From: Metridium senile
Lineage: Eukaryota > Cnidaria > Anthozoa > Actiniaria > Metridiidae
Length of the DNA stretch: 64,000 bases
NCBI GenBank assembly: GCA_949775045.1
Contig: OX459110.1
Span: 12,185,741 to 12,249,740, forward strand
Direction: 5' to 3'
Part shown: positions 45,301 to 60,300 of the stretch, piece after piece
Layout: every line of letters begins with the position of its first letter
How positions within the stretch are numbered: the first letter of the stretch is position 1
Program-made: the position numbers and the translations under genes
Notes under the pieces: model-generated
What the model was told of the DNA's origin: nothing
Databases searched by the model: none
What the model saw: the letters and a program-made list of their open reading frames with translations, nothing else

Positions 45301-48300
45301 CTTACATTATAGAGGCGCGATGTGTTTGAATAAGTCAACTGGGTTTCAGGAAAAATCGAGAGATGGCTTTGTTGAAGCATACCCGGCATAATATGCCCAT
45401 GGTGAAGCACATACTAGTCATACTTATAGTTTAATATTTGCCCTATGGTCTCTCTATTAATGAAAGACCAAGTAATGTATCTGGAAAATCCTAACCCTTA
45501 GTGCAGCTCATGTCTTCTCAGATCAGTCCGAGACAGTTCCCAACAAGATAGAGGCAGGAAACGTACTATAGTTTAGCCGGTAGAAAACATGCCCAAACGG
45601 TTAATGGCACCTAGCAGATTAATGATGCTTATTTGAAGGCCGATCACTTCAAAAATCCGATCTTATTATCCCTCGATACTTTCAATACTTTTTAGAAGGC
45701 ATTTTGTTTTCTTTACTGACGGAGACAAGTCTTACAGAGGTATGAAGGATTGTATATGTTTACGTATTAACTTTAATGCGACTTCAAATCAGCAATTCGT
45801 CAATCGACTAGCCTGCGTAGCGGCTCTCTAAGAGCCGCTATGCTGGCTATCAAACGACAAAATACATTCAATTCCACTGCTTGGTATCGTGTATTCAATA
45901 AACTTTAACCATTATAAACAATCAATTAATATGTGTATAGTGTACATCAAAATCAGAACTAAAGTTTCTACATATTAGAGGTCAACAAGCCGGCCACACG
46001 CAGTTCGTGTGCTAATGTATTGATGTTCGTATTCAGCCAATCACAGACGCTACCCGGATCTCGGTAGCGCTACGTCATCAGTATGGAATTTCCCGGCTCG
46101 TTGCTCAGACGTTAGTTTCGCGGGGGGAGGAGGAGCAAAACAACGTCTGTTTTCTCAGGCTAGTGTTTCACATGCTTTTAAAAATGAGACAGGAACAATT
46201 TTTCTTAAAAAAAAAGCTGGTTATTTTTACTTTTTGAAATAATCACTTTTGTATTCATACTAAAACAATTAAGCAATAAAACAATTGGCCTTAAGCCTCA
46301 ATTTGTTGTCAAAATATTCACAAATCCCAAGCAAAGCATGAAAAAATGTTATGGAAAACACATTTGAATTAATTTTGAATTGTGGCTATCCCTGTGCAAA
46401 TATGTCTAAAATTTGTCAAAAAGTACAGTAGTGCTAGATAAGATGAAACCTATCTATTGAAGATTATTATTAGTAACTGGCTTGATGTTTTGTTCACTAT
46501 TTTCTATGTATATTTTCAGATTATGTTCTTGCCTATGAAGTCCAACCAGAGAAAACAGCAGAATGGCAGCAAAAGAGAGAAGAAAAGAGGACAGAGTTTG
46601 AGAAAAGCTTGCTAAAGTTTGGACTTAAACTGGAGAAAGTTGGTGAAGAAGTAAGTTGTATTTGACTTCTTTAAATGAATAACAGTTAGAAGCCATGTCG
46701 ATCCGACGGTTTTAAGTATATCATAAGGAAGATGAATCCGATGAAGGAAAACATCGTTTAGATCCAAGTTTTGGATGAAAAAAACATTTTCAACAATATT
46801 TCGACTTCTATTTCAAGTCATAATCATGTATTTCTATTATCCAAAACTTGATTTTGAATATAACTGTTGTATTTTTCAGGAATCACAAGATGGCAAAACT
46901 GCATATGTTAAAGTTCATGCGCCATGGAAAGTACTAACAAAGATAGCTGAAGAAATGATGATGAAAATGCCTATCAAAGTAAGTATATTATCTATGCTTT
47001 GTTTATTTTCATGTGAGTGCTAGGGCCCGGGCAAACAGTTTCAACATTTGCTTCAACATTCATTTCATTTTGTTGAATGGCAATGTTTTAACGCTTTTAA
47101 ACTCTTTCAACATTGTTGAAACATGTTGAATTGATGTTTAAAGAGTTTAAAAGCGTTTAAACATTGCCATTCGACAAAACCGAACGGATGTCGAAGCAAA
47201 TGTTGAAACCGTTTGCCCGGGCCCTTATAATTCATTTGCAGTCAATTTTATTTATGAGAGAAACCAAATACAACAAAACACTAAACGATTTGTCAGCACA
47301 AAATCATGAAAGTCAGAAATATTTTTCTTAGTTTACCCATATATTACAAATATTGAAAATGTGAGCCGAGTTGTGTGCAAAATAGTTAACGTAGAGGTAG
47401 TGATTTTGTGTCTGAGTCTCCCCCATAATTAGTAGGGCACACATGTCCAGCTAGAAGATTGAGACGTTAAAAAAAGTGATTTATGTTAGATATTCTTCCT
47501 TGTATTCAAATTATTTTATTCATTTTTCAAAATCTTGAATTTATTTTCCAGCAAAATGACATGGACACTGCTGACTGGACGGAGAGGTGTTTTGACTGTA
47601 TTGGTATCAGAAACCCTTTTGAGATACGTGATGAAGATCTCCCTGAAGAACATAACTATTTCTCATGTGTGTTCAGACGGGACAAGATGGACAAGTTTCT
47701 CATTGATGATCAAGATACTTTCTTTACTCCATCTCAACGAAGTAGAATTGTAAGTGAATGTTAATTGAACATCATTCTATTATGTGTGATGCATGGTAAA
47801 ATTATTGTATGGGGTTACTGTCTGATGATCATTGATGAAATAGGTGTTTGAATACAGTGGTACCTCTATTAAGCGGTCACCCATTAAGTGGTTACCCTCT
47901 ATTAGGCGGCCACAATAAAAAGTCCCAAATCTATTCCTATACCTATTCTATACCTCTATTCAGAGGCCAACCTCTATTAAGCGGCCACTTTGGAAAGTCT
48001 TGAGGGTGACCACTTAATAGAGGTACCACTGTAGTCCTTTTCACAATCAACCTCAAGCTTGATAGTGTATAATATATTCTTTAGAATTTGACTACAGCTA
48101 GCAGTTATTTAAGGAATGTACAAATTATCAAACAAATTCCACAGGCCTTTAGTCAAATTCTAAAGAATATATTACATTATATTGATATTGATTGACAGTA
48201 TCTTATCTCATATCCATGATGGGTCTCTAGATGTTTTTTTTTTTTTTTCCCCAGGTTTATACGCTTCTACAAAGAGGAAGGTATGGCACCAACAAAGTTA

Positions 48301-51300
48301 CCCAAGTTGGTAAGTCAAGAATCTTTCTAGATATAATTATATAGAATGATTTGGAATAGTAACTGACATAGTATGTTCATTGGCTTTGTCTTCATCGATG
48401 TTATTAATATCATGATTATCACAATTATCATCAACACCATGATCAATTGTTATCATCAATCATCATCATTATAATCATTGGCATCATCATCATCATCAAT
48501 GTCATTATCATCACTGTCATCATCATCATGATCAAAATCATCAGTCATCATTATCACATTCATCATCATCATCATTGTCACCATCATTGTTATTTTCACA
48601 ATCAACATCATAAGCATCATAATCAATATATATCATCATTATCTTTATCATCATCATTAATAATAGTAATTGGACTGAGTCCAATTCAATCTGTAATCAT
48701 AAGAGTGATTACAAAATCGGACGACCGCATGGTGGGAGTCCGATTTGTTTATCAAGAGTATGATTACCGACAGAATTGGACGACGCGAAGTTCAATTACC
48801 AATTAATCATGACTATTGCAATTTCAGAGAAAAATTTGTGGGGTTTCTAATAAAAATGGCATTGGCTCATAAAACTGTCCGATTACAAGTTTCGGAATGA
48901 GGCCAACTGTCTGATTACACTGTCCGATTACACTGTCTGATTACACTGTCCGATTACAAAAAACAAGATTGATTAGTGGAAAATAGAGCAGTCTGTCAAC
49001 CAATTAATCAGATTAGTAATGTTATTGTTGATCCTCTTGTTAATCCTCTAGGTATAGGGAGATTGATTGGCAATGGTTCTTATAGTGCTGCCTATCCACT
49101 ACATGAGGTACTCAATCAACAGTAAGGGGGCTTTCATTTATTAGTGTATGAGGGGGGTGGGGGGGGGGTGTGTGTGTGTGGCAATATTGAGGGGGGTCAT
49201 GTTATTTTCAGAAGCTATGTTGTGGTTCAGGTTCAATATGATTTTAAACCAGTTCAATTTATTTTGAACCAGTACAATGTTTATTGTAGTGGTACAAATA
49301 GTCTTGAACTGGTACAATCTGACATTCTAAAAGGGAACAAGAACAAGAAAATTTTCACCTACCTACTTCTCTTTCTAATCTACTTACCACTCCCTCCTTT
49401 TAATCTCACTTACACCTCCCCCCTTACTCTCTCTCACTTACCTACCACTCCCACTAATGTGCCTTACTATACCTGATACTAACTATTGAACTAATGTAAT
49501 TGGGTTACCTGTGCTTTTTTTATTCCTTTTTCTTACCACGGCTGGGAATTGAACCAGGATCTCTTGCTTCTAAATCCAGAGACTACCCCACTATACCACG
49601 ATGACTTCAGCTGAAAATTCCGCATTAGACTTTTGTTTTATTCATAAACTCCCAATAATGGCATAAATTAAAACTAACCCTAAACTAACCCTAGGGTTGT
49701 TACTAATAGCTGTTATTACAGTTATATGCAAATGATTTCAAACAATGGATTCAAATCGAGGCTTTCGGGCAAACCTATTGTTTTCGCCCAAAAGCCTCGA
49801 CTTCAACCCATAGTTTAAAATCATTTGCATTTAACTGTATTAACAGCTATTGTAAACTTGGTAAATATAGGGGGGTTATGACATTTTTTACCAACCAGGA
49901 AAGGGGGTTGCGTATTTGGAAAATACAACATGTGATTTTGCCGACCCCCACCCATACACTAATAAATGAAATCCCCCTCATGCATTCAACATATAATGTA
50001 TTCTAAACAACATATTTCCCCTTTGTTTATAGGGCAACTATAAAATGGAGCAGTCTATATTGACTCACAAACCAGAGAACGCTAGACAGGTAAGAAATAT
50101 CCAAAATACACAGCTATTTCAAAAAAACTTAGAATACTGCATACTGCATACGAAGCATACTAAATAGTGCATTGCAATTCAAAATTGATTCTGGGCCATG
50201 TTATGATGTTTATGTAAAATTAATAATAAATGGAAATTTTATTCTTAGTGCATTCCATTCAAAACAATATACAAGCTAGTTATATAAAGGGCAGTAAATA
50301 TTGTTGTATACAGTGGAACCCCGTTATTGCGGCCAGTTTTTTAGGTCCTGACGAAATGCATGCCCATACATTTTCTATAAAATTGACCCGCTTGATACGG
50401 TCAACCCGTTAATGCGGACACTTTGGGCTATCCCTTCGGTGGCCGGATTAACAGGGTTCCACTGTATTTATTTTTCATTTCAAATTAATGAGACCCACAA
50501 TGCCCTTTGGTCTTGGAATGCACTATTCAGTATTCAAGCTTTTTTGAAATAGCTGTAAATTATATTATAGTTTGATTCAAACATGTGCTGTGATTGGTCC
50601 AAAACCATGGTTGAATTTCACTAAAAACTAACAGTTTCAAAGGGGAGGTGACAAAGTTGTTGTCAGGATCTTGTTTGCTTTCCAAAGTGGTGTCCCAAAA
50701 TGCCCAGAATATATCTTCTTTAAGATAAATAAAATTGATATTTGTTATTATTCGTCCTTCAAAAGCGAAGAGGTTCACAACACCCTCAGTTGTGTTTTCT
50801 TGAGTGGCTAATCTTTGCCCGAAACCGTCTTCCACAGATAACAAAGGAATTGTTAATTAAACAACAAAAAACACCAAAACATAATATGTTTTTTTTAAGA
50901 TATTGACTGTTATGATAATTATTATAAAAGCAGGGTGTTTCTCAACACTTCTTAGTATTCTGACAATCCCCAAGTGCTTTATAACTGCATAAAGCAAGTT
51001 TTTGTTTTGTTTTATAAAATACAAATTTATTTATTGAGTCAGATGTATTTGGTCAACATGCAAACATGCTTATGATGTATGATGTTTGCAGTCTTCTAGC
51101 TTGCTGTGTGCTCTCATAAAGCATTAGCCTCTGCCAATCTGAATGCATGAATTCTAATAGGTATTAAATTATAATTCTAGTTGTTGTATGCTGTATGGGC
51201 AAGTCCTCGCAACTGGTATAAGATGCAGCCACTTGACCTAATTAGGTAAAGATGACCTTGTTAACAGGCCTTGATGATGATGATAATCACAGACATAGTG

Positions 51301-54300
51301 ATGATTATGATATTGATGCTGCTGCTGATAATGATAATAGTGATGATTATGATATTGATGCTGATAATGATAATGATAATAGTGATGATGATGATAATGA
51401 TGCTGCTGATGATGATGATGACAATAGTAATGATGCTGCTGGTGATGATGATAATAGTGATGATAATGATGCTGCTGCTGAGATGATGATCATAGTGATG
51501 ATGATGATAATGATGCTGCTGCTGATGATAAAAGTGATGATAATGATGCTGCTGATGATGATAATAGTGATGATAATTATGCTGCTGCTGATGATAATAG
51601 TGATGATAATGATGATGCTGCTGCTGAGATGATGATCATAGTGATGGTGATGCTGCTGCTGCTGAGATAATGATCATAGTGATGATGATGATAATGATGC
51701 TGATGATGATGATGACAATAGTGATGATGATGATAATGATGCTGCTGGTGATGATGTGATAATAGTGATGATAATGATGCCGCTGCTGCTGAGATAATGA
51801 TCATAGTGATAATGATGCTGCTGCCGCTGATGATGATCATAGTGATGGTGATCATAATGCTGCTGCTGGTGATGATGATACTTTACCATAAAGTACTAAT
51901 GTTTGTCATTGTGTTGTTCTGTATTCCAGTCAGTATTTTGGAGAGAAGATTGGTCTGTACTTTGCATGGCTTGGGTTTTATACTGGTATGCTTGTTCCTG
52001 CATCACTAGTTGGTTTGATAGTCTTGATCTATGGGGCAGCTACTGTAGCAAACTATACACCAGCGTAAGTAAATGTTTAATTATCCACATTTCAATGTTG
52101 ACAAGTCATTTGTTTATTGATTATCATATTTATTAATTGGAAACTAGCGAGTAAACTAGTATAGGCTGCATCCGTGTTTGATATAAATGATATGTTGACT
52201 TAACTTTACTAACGTTTTGAGCATTAGCCCTTGCTTTTACTCCATCAAAGGGCTAAAGCTCGAAACGTCAGTAAAGTTAAGTCAACATTTTTTACAGTGT
52301 TACAAATTTCATTATATTACCTATGTAATCATATTTATTTATTAGTCAGCATTTAATTTATTTTTTCCTTCAACAAATGATTACTTCATTGATTAATTTA
52401 TTTATTTATTTCTCTGATTTTTCTCTTTCATTTACATGTCTTCATTTATATAATTATCCATCCATTCATCTATCAATCCATTCATCCATCCATCTATCAA
52501 TCAATTCATTTATTCATTTATTTATTTATTCATTTTATTCATTTATTCATTCATTCATTTATTCATTCATTTTATTCATCCATCAATTCATTCATCCATT
52601 CATTTATTTGTTTGTTCGTTCATTCATAAATTCATTCAATACATTTATTCATTCATCAATTTATTTATTTATTTATTTATTTATTTGTTCGTTTGTTCAT
52701 TCATAAATTCATTCATTCATTTATATTCATCAATTCATTCATCCATACATTCATTCATCAATTAATGCATTCATTTGTCCATTCATTCATTTATCCATTC
52801 ATTCATTTATCCATTCATTCATTTATCCATTCATTCATTTATCCATTCATTCATTTATCCATTCATTCATTTATCCATTCATTTATTTATCCATTCATTC
52901 ATTTATCCATTCATTCATTTATCCATTCATTCATTTATCCATTCATTCATTTATCCATTCATTTATTTATCCATTCATTTATTTATCCATTCATTTATTT
53001 ATCCATTCATTTATTTATCCATTCATTTATTTATCCATTCATTTATTTATCCATTCATTCATTTATCCATTCATATATTTATCCATTCATATATTTATCC
53101 ATTCATTTATTTATCCATTCATTCATTTATCCATTCATTTATTTATCCATTCATTTATTTATCCATTCATTCATTTATCCATTCATTTATTTATCCATTC
53201 ATTTATTTATCCATTCATTCATTTATCCATTCATTTATTTATCCATTCATTTATTTATCCATTCATTCATTTATCCATTCATTCATTTATCCATTCATTT
53301 ATTTATCCATTCATTTATTTATCCATTCATTCATTTATCCATTCATTTATTTATCCATTCATTCATTTATCCATTCATTCATTTATCCATTCATTTATTC
53401 ATTCAATCATTCATTAATCTATTCATTTATTTATGTTATTATATCCATCTGTTCATGTATATTGTCTATTGTTTCTTGTAGTAATGAAATCTGTGATGAA
53501 AACATTGGTGGTAAAATCCCAATGTGTCCAAGATGTGATGAAAAGTGCCCGTATTGGGCTCTCAATGATACATGCCTGTATTCAAGGGTAAGTTTCAAAC
53601 TAATGATAAACCACTCCAACTAATGTATTTTCAAATGATATGGAATGAATACTAACATGTTGTTGTGTTAAGGCATTGCTGTGTAAATTGTACTCTAGGG
53701 ATATATATATTTTGTATAAATAGGGTCAGTTTGTTAAAGTACTTGAAGGTATCTCTCCATATACTCAACATTTTTTGTGTGACTTTTAAAACTTTTTTCA
53801 CTAGCTTGATCTTCAATACTTGTCAATAAACAAGATACCAGTTCCTTTATATATAATTATGTGTGTGTTCTAGTGTAACAGAATTAATTTAGTAAATGAT
53901 TTATATTCTAAGCTATAAAATAATATATAGCCTCAGGTTAACACTAGCGACAGCATAAGTAACATTCGCAGACTCAGTTGGGCTTTGCTCATTAGCCACA
54001 CTTGTCTTTTCTCACACATATTCAGGAAATGCTTCACTGAGTCTGGTCATGTTGCTTATGCTTGTGCTAATAAATGTTGCTAGTGTAAACCAGGTTAAGT
54101 GTCTCTTTTCTTCTCTCATGTTCTCCATGACTTTGCTTTGTACAGGTCACCTATGTGTTTGATAATGACTTCACTCCAGTCTTTGCCATCTTCATGTCTA
54201 TCTGGGGTGAGTAGTGATCAAATGAATATAAACCTGTGAAACCTAATAATTGCTATTAAATATAATAATATAGAAATAAAAAAACACTGTATGTTGGATC

Positions 54301-57300
54301 TATAATTCTGGTTTACAAATTTATTATGCAAATGTTTTAGTTCAAGTACAGTATGTTTTTTGAATCATTTTGAACCAACTTAGCCTGTTTTGAAATAGCT
54401 ATTAATTTCTAAGTTTGCTAGAATGTAAATGTATTTAACATTAATGTCTATTTTTAGCCACAATGTTTCTTGAGTTTTGGAAGAGAAGACAAGCTGAAAT
54501 CAGCTACGAGTGGGACTTGATGAACTTTGAGGATGAAGAAGTAAGGTTTAAAATAGATATGAAATATTTCTCTAATAGTTGTAAAAATAAACAGCTAAAA
54601 ATATCAACACAGTATCTACTAAGGAAAACACTCAGAAAATATAAAATTATTATAAATTAAGGTTATGGGTCAAAACACGGTATTTTGTTTCTCTGTTCCC
54701 CTCCATAACACTTGACATTTTTTATTGTGACCAAGATACAGATGTTTGTATATTTGTTTACTCTCATGTGCCAGTGTAGTACTGGTAGGTATCTGTGATG
54801 TTAATATGCAATTATGGTAAAATATTCTATAGTTCAGTAACTACAGGTAAAGAAAAAGTTTTGTCTTCCACTCTGTAACATTCCAAATACCGTGTTCTGA
54901 CCCTTGTTCATCTCGGATATGAGATATGTCTCATAAATGTGCAAGGTTTTGAATGATACATTTCAACTGCTATTGCTTGTCTTCATCATACGATAGGTAC
55001 ACTTTCAAAATACATTCTGAGTTTTGGAGTTTTCCAAAGAGGAATGTTCTTCTGGTTACAAGCCTTAACTAAAATGATAGTTTTTAGTGGACGTATACAA
55101 ATGACTGAGATTATTTTAATTTGTTTGTATTCCAGGAAAGACCAAGAGTGGACTATGAAACAAAGGCTACAGATACTAGAATGAACCCTATTACAAAGGT
55201 GATTAGCAAAAACTAGACTTTTAACTGAAAAAATAATAAATTGATGCGTATTATTGAATAATAAATAATTATTGATGGGTATTATTGATCCCAAGAGGAT
55301 AATTTCATCTCAATGTAATATTTAAATTTATCGAATAAACCTCACTTGAAAATGATGTCAGCGACATTGAAATGTCGTGAAATAAGCGTTCTGTCTTATA
55401 TTATCATAATAATAAATTACTTTTTTAATGTCTCAAATCTTCTAGCTGGACATGTGTGCCCTACTAATGGGAAAAACTCAAACACACACTCTGTCACTAC
55501 CTCTACATTAAATATTTTGCGCACAACTTGGCTCACATGCTATTTTTTCTGAATAAACCTAATCTGCTAACATGATCTAATACTATGTACATTTCCACCC
55601 AACTCAAAACCTCTGTGAATAAAAACTTGTTAACAAATAAACATACATATAATGCAACAGCTGAATAGGTCCATTGCAAATCCACAACTGTAGTTTTATG
55701 GGTTCCCTGGGTTCCCTGGGTTAAGACTGTATGTTAGGGGTTTTTCATTTATTAGTGTATGGGGAGGTGTCGTCAAAATCACCTGTTGTCTTTTCCAAAT
55801 ATTATGCAACCTTCCTAGCTCCCTGGTTGGTAAAAAAGATCATAACTCCCCTATATTTGCCCAGTTTTTTACTAATAAAAAGTTGCATACAATTAGTAAC
55901 AACCTGCCTATAAAACTTGCGAAAAATTAACATGACCCCCTCAATATTTTTTTCCTGTCTCCCCTCCCCCCATACTCTAATAAATGAAAGCCCACTTAAT
56001 AAAAATTGATTGTTAAGGTAGCTGTTTTATAAAAACACATCTGTCTCAATCTCATTCATCCATTGTCAATCACAACAATTTTTGGAATGGGACTTGAAGG
56101 GAAAATGTCTTAAATCATTGTTCACTAACCACCTCTCTCACTGACTCACCCACCCTTACAGACAACATTAACCTTGGTACAAATTAAAGATATACTTGTA
56201 TCAAGATAACAGACAATTGAAATTCTTTTTATTTGCCTACTGTAGGTTGAAGAGCCGTATGTTCCTACATATAAAATATTCCCTCGTTATGGATGTAGTT
56301 GGACATTCATTGTTTTTATGGTGAGCAGCCTATATGATAACCATCATCATTACCACCACCTTCACTACCACTACCACCACTACAACTACCACCAACATCA
56401 TCACTGTCTTTGCTATTACCATCATTACCACCACCTTCACTACCACTACCACCACTACAACTTTTACCAACATCATCACATTATTGTCATCATCATCATC
56501 ACCACTAGCATTATCACTACCATTGATATTGTCACCATCACCATTATCATCATCACCATCATCAATCATCATCATCCTCATCATCCTCATCATCATGGCA
56601 TTGTTGCGTCATCTCTATAAATGTTGTCATATCTATTATTTCTTACTGTCATCATCTTTTAGATAATTCTAGGTCATCATCACCAAGATTTTTAAAACCA
56701 TCATGACATTGTTACATATTTATCACCATCTATTATTTCTCATGGTGGCATTATTTTCTAGTTATTTCTAGTAATAGCTGCAGTGCTGGGTGTAGTGTTC
56801 TATAGAGTGTCTGTTTATGCAGCATTGATTTCATCATCATCATCATGACATTGTTATACTAACCTCTATAAATGTTGTCATATCTATTATTTCTCACTGT
56901 GTCATTATTTTCTAGTTATTTCTAGTAATAGCTGCAGTACTGGGTGTAGTGTTCTATAGAGTGTCTGTCTATGCAGCATTGATTTCATCAGGAGTCTATG
57001 AAGAGAATATGGGTGCCATTAGCATGACGACATCAGCAACTGCTGCTCTGATCAACTTGTGTATCATTGTATTACTCAACAAGGTAAAACTGTCATGAAA
57101 CCTGATGTACACCTTAAGGCCCAGGTAAATGGTTTCAACATGTGCTTTAACATTTGTTCGATTTTGTTGAATAGCAATGTTGAAGCCGTTTGCCACCCCC
57201 TTTCAAAATTGTTAAACATGGTTGAAAGGGGATGACCAATGGTTTCAACATTACCATTCAACAAAATCAAACATGTTGAAGTAATCATTGTTGAAACTGT

Positions 57301-60300
57301 TTGACCCCCTATGTTCAACATCATTGAACAACCATTCTACAGTGCTCAACAAAATTGATCCAATGTTGAAGCAAATGTTGAAGCTGTTTGCCCGGGCCTT
57401 GACTGAAGTTGTAGGCTTTCTGTGAACTCAGACATTCCAATGGCCAGTTGCTAAATACAATGTTCACAATGTTACTCCTTGTGTTCCAGATCTAGAGTAT
57501 TTTATCTTAATTTAAATCAACATCTTTCTTTAGGTTTATGAAAAGATTGCATTCATGTTCACTAACTGGGGTAAGAACAGCTTTTAGAACTCATAAGACA
57601 GTGTATTACTAAATGTCTTCATCAATAAATATCAATAATGTAAAAGACATCTTTACACAAACACACTCAACGTCATCATCATCATCATCATCAGGGACTT
57701 TGAAGAAGCCTACAATCTTGGACAAAAAAGTTGACAATTTTTTTAAAGTCATTATTATTTGCATCAAACTACAAAGGGCTGCCCTCATGCCCTCTTTCTC
57801 CCTCCCCCCCTGATCAATGTTGATATGGTTGCGTTTGTCAATGCTTCAGCTGCCATGCAACATTGGTTTAGGGGGAGTTGGAGAATTTTATAGACTAAAA
57901 ACAAACATTATGCCGCAAAGTATAATGTCATTTTATCTCGAGTCATGTTTAATACTTTCTCAACCACGAAGCCACATATCCGTTAAGGATGGGTTGCGTG
58001 ATTAGCCGTTACCAGTATAAATTTAGATTAGCCAATCATAAGCTAAGGGCGGTGACGCTTGGGACTATATCATCTTCTGCGAACATACTTTCGCCCTCTT
58101 TGATTTGAACATTCTACAAGAGAACATCAACTCCAAAGAAAACTTTCCCACCTCCTTCCCCGTCACCTCCCTTGGAGTAAAACTAAGCAAAGGTGTTTTG
58201 GACGGCGTAATTTCATCCCACCTTTGCTGATCGATTGTATTAATTGTTACCAAATTATTTTAAAAGTGATTTAATAAAATACGTCACTACTTGTGGCCAA
58301 GTTGTTCCAAACAAGGTCTCCAATTATTACATTATCTGATCAGCAAACTAGCACGACATATCTCAGTGAACCAGGATAATTTTATATCGTAATGAGTTGG
58401 GATAAAATACGTTTTTCTGCAGTTTTTACTCAAAAATCACATTTTGTCAACATTTTTGTCCAAGATTGTAGTATGCACGTAGCTCAACTATGAAAACTAA
58501 ACAAAGTTGTACTTATTTATTTGTCTTGCTATGTTGATAATGAAAATATACTGCAACGTACGTTTCAACTACATATTGCTAGTATTTCTTGTGCAATATT
58601 GTAGACTGCAGTAGTAGATGTTGTTATTTTGTCTCATTGGACAACATGGTAAAACATTTATGTTCATACAGCAATGAAGATGATCTTTACAGTGTGAATC
58701 AAAAAACCAGTGGGCACCTAGAAATATTTTAGAAATCGTTTATTATTCATTGAACAACTCACAAACAACTATATCACCGCAAGAAGTTTGACTGATGTGT
58801 AGCATGATTAACTTTTTGTAGTTAGAGTTGTTTGTGAGTTGTTCAACGAACAATAAACGATTTTTTAAATATTTCTGGGTGCCCACGGTTTAGTGATTCG
58901 CACTGTAATACTTGTTTTAACAATCTTTATTTTTTGTTTGTTAATTTTAGAAATGCCAAGAACACAGACTCAATATGAAGACAACTTTACCTTCAAGATG
59001 TACCTCTTTCAGTTTGTCAACTACTATTCATCACTGTTTTACATTGCCTTTGGAAAACTAAGGTACTTTATTAACTTTGATGTTTCTATATAATTATATA
59101 CTTTTTTATTTATTACTTCTTCCTTCCCTTCATTCTTATTTTGTCTCTTCTTTCCTTCCTTCCATCCATCCATCCTACCCTCATACCTACCTCTCTTTCC
59201 TCCCTCCCTTCTTCCTTCTTTTCTTTTCTTACATCCTACCATCCTTCCTTCCTCCCCTTTCCTCTCATTTCCTTCTTACTTCATTCATTCTTCCTTTCTT
59301 TCAGTTATTTATTCATATATTCTTCCTTTCATACCTTAATTTACCGGTACTCAAACATCCATTAGTTCATTCTTCTATCTTGTTACTTAGTCCTGGCCCT
59401 CCAGGTGCCTATTCATATATTCTTCCTTCCATTCTCATCCATTCCCAGTAATTCATTCATTCATCTATCTTGTTACCTAGTCCTAGTCCTGGCCCTCTTG
59501 GTGACTATTCATCCATTAATTTAATCAAACATCCATTCTCCCAGTAATTCATTCATCTATCTTGTTACCTAGTCCTGGTCTTTTCCCTCTTGGTGCCTAT
59601 TCATCCATTAATTTAATCAAACATCCATTCTCAGTAATTCATTCATCTATCTTGTTACTTAGCCCTGGTCCTCTTGGTGACTATTCATCCATTAATTTAA
59701 TCAAACATCCATTCTCCCAGTAATTCATTCATCTATCTTGTTACCTAGTCCTGGTCCTGGTCCTCTTGGTGACTATTCATCCATTAATTTAATCAAAATC
59801 CATTCTCCCAGTAATTCATTCATCTATCTTGTTACTTAGTCCTGGTCCTCCAGGTGATTACCACCGTGTTCTTGGTGTTGGTGAATCAGAAGGTTACAGA
59901 CAAGAAGAGTGCAATCCTGCTGGCTGTCTATTTGAGTTACTGCTACAACTTTTTATCATCATGTTTGGCAAACAAGTCTTTAACAATCTATTGGAAATTG
60001 TATTGCCGTAAGTTAATAATATACACCTAACAGGTTCACATTTAAATCTGTACTTATGCAAATTGTGTTGATGTGTGCTAAACACACAGATCAACCAATC
60101 GGAGTATATTATATTATATTATATTATATTATATTATATTATATTATATTATATTATATTATATTATATTATATTATATTATATTATATTATATTATATT
60201 ATATTATATTATATTATATTATATTATATTATATTATATTATATTATATTATATTATATTATATTATATTATATTGTTGAATGGCAATGTTTTAACGCTT

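Noticed and set aside
49535..49606. A functional tRNA gene on the minus strand
   Set aside because: Length and B box fit, but the anticodon and T stems do not pair properly; more likely SINE-derived.
51252..51889. Asp/Asn/Ala- and His/Ser-rich open frames on both strands
   Set aside because: Produced by the GAT/GCT repeat array in intron 9; no start context or splice logic.
52775..53400. Regularly spaced repeats that could be mistaken for a CRISPR array
   Set aside because: The units are contiguous with no unique spacers, and the DNA is eukaryotic; it is a minisatellite.
52693..53623. Long stop-free frames of over 260 codons on the plus strand
   Set aside because: They are translations of the 20-bp minisatellite; the only real coding part is exon 11 at the end.
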